Origin: Temnopleurus reevesii
Lineage: Eukaryota > Echinodermata > Echinoidea > Temnopleuroida > Temnopleuridae
DNA: 16,698 bases
Assembly (NCBI GenBank): GCA_036244855.1
Contig: BQKZ01002983.1
Span: 38,984 to 55,681, forward strand
Direction of reading: 5' to 3'
This document shows, piece after piece, positions 11,101 to 16,698 of this stretch (the first letter of the stretch is position 1; every line of letters begins with the position of its first letter). Both the position numbers and the translations under genes were made by a program. Below the pieces are notes generated by a model that saw nothing but the letters and a program-made list of their open reading frames with translations, had not been told where the DNA came from and did no database searches.

Positions 11101-13345
11101 TTCGCAAAAATAGTCTTAAAAGTTGCGCAAGACTTGAAAGTAAAAAGTCAGCAAGTCTCGCGGTGAAAAAATTTTGCGCGGCGGCGCGATCACAAAATTT
11201 GTGGAGGGGGGGGGGGAAATGGCCCCCCCCCCAGTTGGAATAGGGTTAACAGGTGTATAAACTTACCCCTAGTTCTGTTGCAACAATCTTCCCTTCTTCT
11301 TCTGAGACTTTTCTTTGATGTACGAGATCCACTTTGTTGGCTACTAAGATCATAGGATACGTTTCTCTGTAAAACAAGGAAATAATCATTTGATAGTTAA
11401 CACTTCAAGTAGGAATTTTCACATGCAAAAACATTTTTATAATACATAAACTGTATACTTGTACCTATATTAGAATAGTACATCTGAATGTTCACGGTGC
11501 AGGCTTAAAGGGATGATTACTTTTAATAACACTCTTTACTTATTACGTATCAATAGCAAGGTGCACAGAAACACCAGTATGGTCCGCTCATATAAAGGCC
11601 CGCGTAATAAAAAGGCACACATCTAAAATGCGCGTTATGTTTATGGCCAAATACGCGCTGGTCAAGCTCTGTGACTTGTCTATGCATGGGACTAAGGAAG
11701 CTTTTGCAACAATAATTTCTTGCTCATGTATCTAAGAATCGGGAAAAAAATTGTAGGTTTTTACAAATACTAATGATTTTATGCTATTTCATATTAATCT
11801 ATAGAATTTATGTGACATTAGAAATAAGCTGCAGGCCTTTATTTAAGACTTCCATCATATATATCACTGAACAAATCATTGGCTAGTTTACAATACCTGT
11901 GTAAGATCAGTGGATCATATGTGTACTATTCAAGGATTCAATTTCTTGAAACAACATCAGCAGAGCTGCCGACCTTACATCAAGAAAAAATCATATTCTT
12001 CGCTTTCATCATGGAATGTCAATGAAATGAAATATCCTATGTTGTCCTCTGAGTGCCCTATCGTCAATGAAAGGATAAAATCCTACTCGCTGACAGCTCT
12101 GTAAATTGAAACGGGGGTTTAAGCAACCCATCTAAACTGAATTTGTCAAAATCTTGTGGTTCGGACTTGATTTTTGAAACCATAGGGTTTCGACATAGTT
12201 TCAGAAACTACGACCGTCTACACTGGGCAAATCTTGAAGTTTAAATCCTGAGGGGACTGTCGCGGTTTCTGAAACCTCAAGATTTCGGCTGTACATGTAA
12301 GTGTGATCCTACATGTACACCTGTAGCTACTTACTTGTCTTTAACTCTGAGTATCTGTGTGTGAAACGCCCTCATGTTTTCATAACTTGCTCTGTCAGTG
12401 ACTGAATACACGAGGAGGAACCCATCACCAGTTCGCATATATTGTTCCCTCATCGCTGAGAACTCCTCTTGACCAGCTGTATCTAGCACTGTGAGAGAGA
12501 AACAAAGAGAGAAAGAGAAAAGTTAAATCCTAAATGCTTTAATAGAATGTTTCTGCAATAACTTATAACATTCATGTGGTAAATGTCCATTAGGTTACAA
12601 AAGTTAAGAATTAAAAATAGAGCAGCAATTCTGTCCGTGACTGAATACACGAGGAGGAACCCATCAACGGTCCTCATGTATTGTTCTCTCATCGCTGAGA
12701 ACTCCTCTTGACCAGCTGTATCTAGCACTGAGGGAGAGAGAGAGATAGAAAGATGAATGAAATGAAAATATGTGAATACTGGAATACATGGCCCATCCTT
12801 ACAAAATGAGACAGACCTTGCCAGGAACTAAACAGAAATACATGCTTCAGGGTACATAATACATATTGATTTAATACTCTGGCTCTTTTTACATTTTCTT
12901 CCTGAAAAAATAGCCATTATTATATTTTGTGTGGGCTCATTTGGAGCTTGTGGGGTCTATTTTGTCAATAAAAGAGAACATGAGAGATTTCAATGAGAAC
13001 AAAGATTGCCCATAACTTAATCATGGAGGCAATTTTAAGTGCATAAAATATTTTGTGGTTTTTTTTCATTTGAATTATCATGGAGCGATTTCCTACTTGT
13101 CAACTGCTAATTGCCCTTCGCCCATGTATATTTTTACACAGGTACCTACCATCTAAAATACACCAGTCCCCATCTATCTCCGTATGCTGAATGTAAGAAT
13201 CCTCAATCGTGGGGTCATAGTCCGCTACAAACAGTTTCTGGAAGAACTGAATCGTGATGGCGCTCTTCCCTACGCCACCGTCTCCAACCACCACCAGCCT
13301 GTACGTTGTCAAGTTCTGACGCGAAATGTCCGATAACGTCGTCAT
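8072..13345 (-). CDS. MRAS: M-Ras small GTPase, complete five-exon coding sequence
   Basis: Join (minus strand) of 13345-13150, 12488-12335, 11366-11267, 8689-8607 and 8129-8072 gives 591 nt, or 196 residues plus TGA. Seen: P-loop GDGGVGKS (21-28), switch [10 protein letters not shown] (42-50), switch II DTAGQEE (68-74, catalytic Gln72), NKVD (127-130), ETSAK (156-160), a basic tail and a final CLIL. The exon 1 and 2 motifs [15 protein letters not shown] and [11 protein letters not shown], plus ILRVKDK and [11 protein letters not shown] across exons 2-3, are M-Ras signatures rather than R-Ras or H-Ras. Vertebrate M-Ras is 208 residues; the difference is a shorter tail. Family knowledge: M-Ras is a GTP-switched, membrane-anchored Ras whose active form binds SHOC2-PP1C to activate RAF-MAPK signalling. 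Introns measure 661, 968, 2577 and 477 bp. The start is supported by an in-frame TGA six codons upstream (13361-13363). UTR limits and any 5' non-coding exon cannot be seen. Confidence 0.95.
8530..8550 (+). other. G-quadruplex-type motif in M-Ras intron 4
   Basis: Four G runs of 6, 4, 5 and 3, each separated by a single T. This fits the standard G3+N1-7 pattern with very short loops. It lies on the strand opposite to the M-Ras transcript, 56 bases beyond the exon 4 donor, so it would form in DNA, not in the pre-mRNA. Confidence 0.7.
8607..8689 (-). CDS. MRAS: M-Ras exon 4
   Basis: Encodes residues 151-177 and two bases of Arg178. It begins [13 protein letters not shown], containing the SAK motif (158-160) that contacts the guanine base, and continues [13 protein letters not shown], the C-terminal helix alpha5. 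The acceptor is TTTAACAG and the donor AG|GTAAGT. The preceding intron of 2577 bp is the longest in the gene and holds the transposon and exon 3 remnants. Confidence 0.94.
9258..9335. mobile_element. Palindromic MITE, family 1, partial copy 3 (M-Ras intron 3)
   Basis: It has AAAGCCTAGTCACATAGAAG, then CGATTCAACATGACTCTTTG. Only one arm and part of the centre are recognisable; the second arm is missing. Confidence 0.6.
9617..9680 (-). pseudogene. Degraded copy of M-Ras exon 3, 5' half
   Basis: On the plus strand, CTTTGATGTAGGAGATCCAC followed by TTTGTTCGCTACT and GGATAC matches exon 3 closely. In gene orientation it corresponds to residues about 118-136 and still reads ANKVDL and LHQRK. A 3-base insertion next to the ATC codon brings an in-frame TGA, and the acceptor CAG is no longer aligned, so it cannot be a working exon. 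The 3' half of the exon is not recognisable beyond it. The gene-upstream flank (9681-9727) is shared with the other exon 3 remnant. Confidence 0.8.
9748..9831 (-). pseudogene. Degraded copy of M-Ras exon 3, 3' half
   Basis: The plus strand reads AATGTTGCAAAAATCTTGCC, TTCTTCTTCC, then CTTGATGTACGAGATACAC, matching the 3' part of exon 3. In gene orientation it gives LVHQ, then EEEGKI and ATLL, equivalent to residues about 130-149. The donor has become CGGTTAAGT where the real exon has GGGGTAAGT, so the GT is lost. About 13 bases of the central exon appear deleted before AAGATC. Because splice-site flank is included, the copy came from genomic DNA, not from a spliced transcript. Confidence 0.8.
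9877..9911 (+). repeat. Dispersed repeat, family 4, core copy next to the exon 3 remnant
   Basis: AGAGATGTCAACCGTTCCGG followed by AATAAGCATGAG. Only the core is well preserved. Confidence 0.6.
10393..10461 (-). repeat. Dispersed repeat, family 4, copy abutting the TTAA element
   Basis: Plus orientation GCTCAGCTGTTGCATTATTC, ACATTTTAAATTTGATC, CATGCATATTCTGGAGTGG and TTGGCATCTCTG. The piggyBac-like element begins seven bases later. Confidence 0.75.
10511..10542. repeat. G-run / C-run hairpin at left end of the TTAA element
   Basis: Sixteen consecutive G, then AAAATTTG, then eight C. It can fold as a G:C stem and mirrors a similar hairpin at the other end of the element. Confidence 0.8.
11206..11232. 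repeat. G-run / C-run hairpin at right end of the TTAA element
   Basis: Eleven G, AAATGG, then ten C, just inside the right terminal repeat. The exact run lengths may be unreliable, as homopolymers are hard to sequence. Confidence 0.8.
11267..11366 (-). CDS. MRAS: M-Ras exon 3
   Basis: Begins by completing Lys117 and encodes residues 118-150, including [16 protein letters not shown] (127-130) gives guanine specificity. The second half, [18 protein letters not shown], is the charged helix alpha4 region, which also varies among vertebrate M-Ras. The acceptor is TTTTACAG|AGAAAC and the donor GGG|GTAAGT; the 100-nt length ends on a codon boundary. The donor hexamer (11261-11266) is followed after 11 bases by the TTAA end of a piggyBac-like element (10468-11249). 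Two decayed partial copies of this exon lie in the downstream intron. Confidence 0.94.
12148..12285. repeat. Imperfect foldback element in M-Ras intron 2
   Basis: AAATCTTGTGGTTC at 12148 pairs with GAAACCTCAAGATTT ending at 12285. Further inverted words based on TTTCTGAAAC lie inside. The length of 138 bp, absence of coding and location between exons 2 and 3 suit a small MITE. It is low in similarity between arms and therefore probably old. Confidence 0.45.
12291..12318. repeat. Perfect 9-bp inverted repeat beside the exon 2 donor
   Basis: GTACATGTA, a 10-base loop, then TACATGTAC. It lies 11 bases past the donor hexamer of exon 2 in the transcript. ACATGTA words are common all over this window, so chance is a fair explanation. 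Confidence 0.6.
12335..12488 (-). CDS. MRAS: M-Ras exon 2 (functional copy)
   Basis: Encodes residues 66-116 and two bases of codon 117. It contains switch [20 protein letters not shown], with Asp68 contacting Mg2+ via water and Gln72 for GTP hydrolysis, then [20 protein letters not shown] and ILRVKD. The acceptor is a long CT-rich tract ending CTCTCACAG; the donor is AA|GTAAGT. The 154-nt length takes phase 1 to phase 2, matching exon 3 exactly. A partial second copy of this exon lies 239 bases upstream in the gene (12630-12727). This copy is the one with both splice sites and the whole conserved block, so it is assigned as the constitutive exon. Confidence 0.94.
12630..12727 (-). pseudogene. 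Partial duplicate of M-Ras exon 2 in intron 1 (exon 2A)
   Basis: These 98 bases match 12391-12488 at 91 positions. The copy encodes [19 protein letters not shown], then [13 protein letters not shown]. Of seven differences, six are silent and one replaces the Gly equivalent to H-Ras Gly75 with Val. The acceptor CTCCCTCAG and its CT-rich tract are intact. Homology stops after GACAGA, so the 56 bases that finish the real exon, and its GTAAGT donor, are absent. The frame stays open past the break into unrelated sequence. It is most likely a truncated exon duplication; a cassette exon using a cryptic donor, or a false haplotype duplication in the assembly, remain possible. Confidence 0.85.
13150..13345 (-). 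CDS. MRAS: M-Ras exon 1 (first coding exon)
   Basis: Encodes residues 1-65 plus the first base of codon 66. It carries the short N-terminal extension [15 protein letters not shown], strand beta1 RLVVV, the P-loop GDGGVGKS that binds GTP phosphates and Mg2+, and switch I with Thr46, the equivalent of H-Ras Thr35. It ends at CILD. The ATG sits in a favourable AAAATGA context and an in-frame TGA lies 15 nt before it. The donor reads G|GTAGGT, with the intron starting at 13149. The last base G joins TG of exon 2 to make Val66. A TATA-like TTTATATTT (minus strand, about 13374-13382) lies close upstream, but it is too near the ATG to be convincing as a promoter. Confidence 0.95.
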
Positions 13346-13363
13346 TTTCGTTCGGTTTCCTCA

Positions 13364-13798
13364 CGGTTTCTAGAAATATAAATTCTCCCTCTGTAGAATG
13401 CTCATCTAAGGCACTTCCAATCGCTTGAGTTTAAACTGCATTACTCAATTTGTTTGAAGACAGCGGTAGGGTTATCAGAAAGCGGTGTAATTTTGCCCCC
13501 ACTGATGCGGTTGTGCTGAGGGGATAAAATCCTGACTTGTTAATAGGAGAAAATCTCATTTCACCATCTTTAGCTTGTCTGGTGAATGCTCATTTGATGA
13601 AATTTCCTTCTGATTTCAATCCTTGAGTCCGAGAGGTTGGACGAATTGGGGATATCTACATAATTTTAGCAGGTCATGTTGGTATGACTTTTGGTTTTTG
13701 TTGTCTTCATGGGTGTATGCGAGATTGATGGGGAAGTCTTCACAATGTAATCTGGAATAGGGAGACAAAAATGGAGTTGTTTGTATGAGAAAACATTA
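13364..13798. other. Immediate upstream region of M-Ras
   Basis: This should contain the 5' UTR and possibly the promoter, unless a non-coding first exon lies farther away. No firm TATA box, initiator or CpG-dense block can be called. TTCTACAG (minus strand, about 13393-13400) and TTTCTAG (about 13370-13376) could be 3' splice sites for a 5' UTR exon; neither is proven. Confidence 0.35.
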
Positions 13799-13813
13799 TT
13801 ATCATCATCATTG

Positions 13814-13847
<34 letters not shown>

Positions 13848-13929
13848 TGTCGTCGTCATCATCATCATCCTCATCATCATCATCATCATCATCTTCTTCT
13901 TTTTCTTCATCATCATCATCATCATCATA
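13799..13929. repeat. (TCA)n trinucleotide microsatellite
   Basis: About 130 bases of TCA repeats with TTG, TCGTCG and TCTTCTTC interruptions, some 450 bases upstream of the M-Ras start. Open frames through it, poly-Asp or poly-Met on the minus strand, are products of the repeat. Confidence 0.95.
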
Positions 13930-14218
13930 AACGAACAAACCTTCAAATACAGTAAGATATACAGTTGTAGTACTTTTATTTTGTATATGAACGAGCTGTG
14001 AGATGCATGCATGATATTCATGGTATAATGTAATTTGATTAAATTTTCCTAGGTATATTTGGGGCTTCTACATACTGTTGTACTGTTGTCATGAAGTTTG
14101 TTGTTCACTGCAAAAACATAGATGTATTACAAACATCTATTGCGCATTAAAAGAAAAATGTAAGAACAATATAAGCAATGGATTACATCGTGTGTATTAA
14201 AGTAAATCTAACACCAGT

Positions 14219-14460
14219 CAGGGTGCTACAAGAATTTTGTTCACCACTTGCCCTGTCGGGTAACCAAGTTTTCAAATCACTTGCCCGAACAAAACTTTGT
14301 CTTGCCCAAAATTGATGGTCAATGCCAATCTGCACATGGAGAGGAAAACTAGTATAAAACTGCTACTTGCCCTTTTGGGCAAGTGACGATTTAATTTACT
14401 TGCCTGACAGCTTAATTTTGTTGCCCCGGGCATGCGGGCAAGTGGGTTTGTAGCACCCTG
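14219..14460. mobile_element. 242-bp terminal-inverted-repeat MITE upstream of M-Ras
   Basis: It starts CAGGGTGCTACAAGAATTTT and ends, inverted, CAGGGTGCTACAAACCCACTTGCCC. Subterminal CACTTGCCC / GGGCAAGTG words recur in both orientations through the element. CAGGG ends with short length suggest a hAT-type or similar MITE. The flanks ACACCAGT and CACCTAAA do not form a clean 8-bp duplication, so superfamily is uncertain. Confidence 0.7.
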
Positions 14461-14735
14461 CACCTAAATAGAATGAAATATATTGCCTCTCCTAAAAAAA
14501 AAACATCCAACACCAAAATAAATTAACAATTTTAAAAGTGGAATTAATTCAATTTGGCAGCATGGATTTTTCTGGAATTTCATGCACATGTATGAAATAC
14601 TGAGTTGATGTTGAATTGCCTGCAATAAATTTTGCAGTGTGCATCTGTGTATACCAACATTTGGAGGGTAAAGGAATCTCCTCTTGATGCCCCTCGCTCT
14701 GAATGTGAAGGGCATACATGTACACATACACAAGA

Positions 14736-14841
14736 CATGACTCATCATCACCACCATGCACGACTCATTACCAAGTAGAGCAACAACCTCCAGCATCAAG
14801 CATTACAACAGAGATGCCAACCACTCAGGAATACATGGATG
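14736..14841 (+). repeat. Dispersed repeat, family 4, extended copy
   Basis: GACTCATCATCACCACCATG, CATTACCAAGTAGAGCAAC, AACCTCCAGCATCAAGC and AGAGATGCCAACCACTCAGG. The same longer unit recurs 276 bases on. Confidence 0.75.
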
Positions 14842-15007
14842 CATGAAGTGTACAGTCAACTATAAAGCCTATGTGGTAAATCGAACATACATTATCTACA
14901 ACCCCTGCACGCTATCAAGTAGAATAATTGCCGATGTTGATTTGGAAGGTTGGCATCTCCGCACAAACATACATGTACATATAGGAACAGGTGATACATG
15001 TACATGT

Positions 15008-15160
15008 ACATCATCAGCACCACCGTGCACAACTCATTACCATTTACCAAGTAGAGCAACAACCTCCAGCATCCAAGCTTTGACAGAGATGCCAACCGTC
15101 CTAGAATACTATAGGCAAGATGCCAAAATTAATGTGAATACCGAAACAGCTGAACAAAAT
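15008..15160 (+). repeat. Dispersed repeat, family 4, extended copy
   Basis: CATCAGCACCACCGTGCAC, ACCAAGTAGAGCAACAACC, TCCAGCATCCAAGC, AGAGATGCCAACCGTCCTAG, then AATGTGAAT and ACAGCTGAACAAAA. It is the longest copy and shows the full order of words. Confidence 0.75.
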
Positions 15161-15494
15161 TGGGAGAAGAACATGACAATAATAATTGTACTCCTGGCCA
15201 TTCACTTGCACGATGAAAGCTTTGAATTTATGTGGAAAAACATCTCATGCATGTTCTAGAACAATTAGCATCTCTGTCGCCTGTAGAAACATTTACCCAG
15301 GCATGTTCATACACTGTATGTGTGCCTACTGTTTTAGGTACAGCCGGATCGATGAAAAAAATATAAATCTTTCAATATATATACCAGAGATGCATTTCGC
15401 TCAGATAGAATATTTAGAAAATATCTAGAAAAGGCTTTTGTTACAAATGGGCAAGAACATGAGTACATGTATTGTCATGTTTATCTCACTTTTG

Positions 15495-15566
15495 TGCAGC
15501 TAGTACTGCATCATTCACATTCTAATTTTGACCACATGCATATTCTGAAATGGTTGGCAATTCTGA
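15495..15566 (-). repeat. Dispersed repeat, family 4, copy
   Basis: Plus orientation GTGCAGCTAGTACTGCATC, ATTCACATTCTAATTTTGAC, CATGCATATTCTGAAATGG and TTGGCA. It is closely similar to 10393-10461. Confidence 0.75.
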
Positions 15567-16360
15567 ATCTCTACATCGGGAAACATTTACTTGTATTTTC
15601 TCATCGACTTCTCATAAAACTTACAATTTGTTATAATTTCTACGTGTATCAAAATCATTATAAAACAATCTACACGCAACTTCTCTCTGAGAAACAACTA
15701 GTTCAGATTCAAATTTTTTTTGAGAAATTAGCCATTTTCACACTCTAGAAAAATCTAGCGAATTTCACACACAATAGATTCCAAGCATCATCTGTTGAAA
15801 CATTCAGCCATGCTTACACACTGTCTTGCCTAAGTAGCCTTCCAGATATCCCAGAACTCACTCATTTGTTATTTTCTATAAAGGTAATTATCAAAATAAT
15901 ACAAATCTTCTTCTCTGAGAAACAAATGCAATAGGTGACTCATCATCAAATTGCCTAGCACATGACTAATTATCAAGTAGAGAAACAACTTTGAGCAGCC
16001 AAGCATCAAATCTACTCAGAAACGTTTACCAATGTTTCGAGCATCAATTCTTAAATATTTAGCCATGTACACACACTATAGATTCAAAGGATCATCTTAA
16101 GACACATTCAGACACGAGGCCTGTTGCATTGGATGCAATTAAACTTTTGATTAATCGTCAGTCTATATGGCAAAACCTTTACCTTATAGATAACACTTCT
16201 AATATTATTCACAAGCAGTGCAATATATATGTTCCCATACTGGTATACAGGGAATCTAAGGCTAAAAGAAGTACGCATAAAAACCAACCACTCTAAATAA
16301 TCCATGACATTAGAATGAATTTTTTGTTAACATAGACCCCTGTTACACACAAAAAAAATA
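15567..16360. other. No gene recognised; degraded repeats
   Basis: It contains a partial relative of the family 4 extended unit (TGACTCATCATCAAATTGCC near 15936, TCAAGTAGAGAAACAACTTT near 15973) and two related stretches around AGATTCCAAGCATCATCT (15777) and AGATTCAAAGGATCATCTTA (16079). No coding signal. Confidence 0.5.
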
Positions 16361-16561
16361 GCGATCCTGGGTAGGTTTGGGGTAGGTTTGGGGTTGTTAA
16401 TTTCTTGATGTAAACACAAAACAACCTACCTCAAACCTACCCAGGGTCGCTCAAGAGAACCTACCCTACATGTAGGTCCACATCCACAGGTGGTCTCGGG
16501 TAGGTTCAGAGTCAGAAATATTGCGGTGTAAACAGAAACAGTACCCAAACCTACTCAGGTC
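16361..16561. repeat. Foldback repeat cluster of GGGTAGGTTTGG units
   Basis: The left arm GCGATCCTGGGTAGGTTTGG pairs with CCAAACCTACCC-type sequence ending at 16450 (GGGTCGC). A second pair, GGGTAGGTTCAGAGTC against GTACCCAAACCTACTCAGG, follows to 16561. A GTAAACA(C/G)A word occurs near each right arm. It is probably a palindromic MITE or two fused copies. Confidence 0.65.
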
Positions 16562-16698
16562 CTTAACTAGTCTGAATTCACAGACTTTCAAGTTTGGATT
16601 TTTACTTCTTTGCACAGTGCATTTCATAGTCTGCAGTCAAAGCTACTTATAATCATAATTAGACATTGCTTTTAGTTTCCCAGTTTCTAATTGAAGAC

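Larger units (their letters stand above)
10468..11249. mobile_element. piggyBac-like non-autonomous element (MITE) in M-Ras intron 3
   Basis: The ends are TTAACCCTATTTTAACTGGG and, inverted, TTAACCCTATTCCAACTGGG, 18 of 20 identical. A TTAA at each edge followed by CCCT fits the TTAA target duplication and terminal CCC of piggyBac transposons. The 782-bp interior has no transposase reading frame. It carries subterminal inverted pieces rich in CGCG and AAAATTTTG (about 10553-10593 and 11163-11203) and a G-run/C-run hairpin near each end. Family assignment rests only on the termini. Confidence 0.7.

Noticed and set aside
12483..12728. 81-codon minus-strand frame starting [10 protein letters not shown], as an independent small Ras gene
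   Set aside because: It is the truncated exon 2 copy read on into intron sequence. It lacks a P-loop and the guanine-specificity motifs.
8072..13345. Assignment as R-Ras, H-Ras or Rap, or as a processed pseudogene
   Set aside because: [20 protein letters not shown] and [11 protein letters not shown] favour M-Ras. Intact GT-AG introns with matching phases and no frame break exclude a processed copy.
13666..14021. Minus-strand open frames rich in Asp or Met
   Set aside because: They are translations of the (TCA)n microsatellite and have no conserved domain beyond it.
14756..15259. Longest open frame in the window, 167 codons on the plus strand
   Set aside because: It runs through two copies of the dispersed repeat family and ACATGTA runs. 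No recognisable domain, and similar words occur in other frames elsewhere.

Overview
The window is eukaryotic, AT-rich, mostly non-coding animal DNA with one protein-coding gene, an M-Ras (muscle Ras / R-Ras3) small GTPase on the minus strand. Its coding sequence runs from 13345 down to 8072 in five exons. All four introns have GT-AG ends and phases that agree, and the spliced product is 196 residues with every Ras G-box and a C-terminal Cys-Leu-Ile-Leu prenylation box. Intron sizes, dense short palindromic transposons, many ACATGTACATGTA-type runs and TCA/CT microsatellites suggest a marine invertebrate, perhaps an echinoderm such as a sea urchin. That placement is inference from style, not proof.

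Layout. Positions 1 to about 7600 hold no recognisable gene. They contain a 134-bp palindromic MITE (136-269), a 65-bp tandem duplication (1049-1178), a second inverted-repeat element (1352-1732) carrying a copy of the first MITE inside it, a copy of that second element without the insert (7086-7329), a CT-rich tract and several dispersed repeats. A 44-bp-period minisatellite (about 7600-8060) starts 11 bases past the M-Ras stop codon, so it probably occupies the 3' UTR. The M-Ras exons follow: exon 5 (8072-8129), exon 4 (8607-8689), exon 3 (11267-11366), exon 2 (12335-12488) and exon 1 (13150-13345). Positions 13364-16698 lie upstream of the gene and hold a TCA microsatellite, a 242-bp MITE, clusters of a dispersed repeat and a foldback near the right edge, with no other gene recognised.

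The most interesting feature is inside the M-Ras gene: extra partial copies of its own exons lie in its introns. Intron 1 has a 98-bp copy of the start of exon 2 (12630-12727), with an intact acceptor and about 93% identity; six of its seven differences from exon 2 are silent. Intron 3 has two degraded tandem copies of exon 3 (9617-9680 and 9748-9831), one with its donor GT changed and one with an in-frame stop. A 782-bp piggyBac-like non-autonomous element with TTAA ends (10468-11249) sits only 11 bases beyond the exon 3 donor hexamer.

No RNA gene, CRISPR array, bacterial feature or viral coding sequence was recognised.
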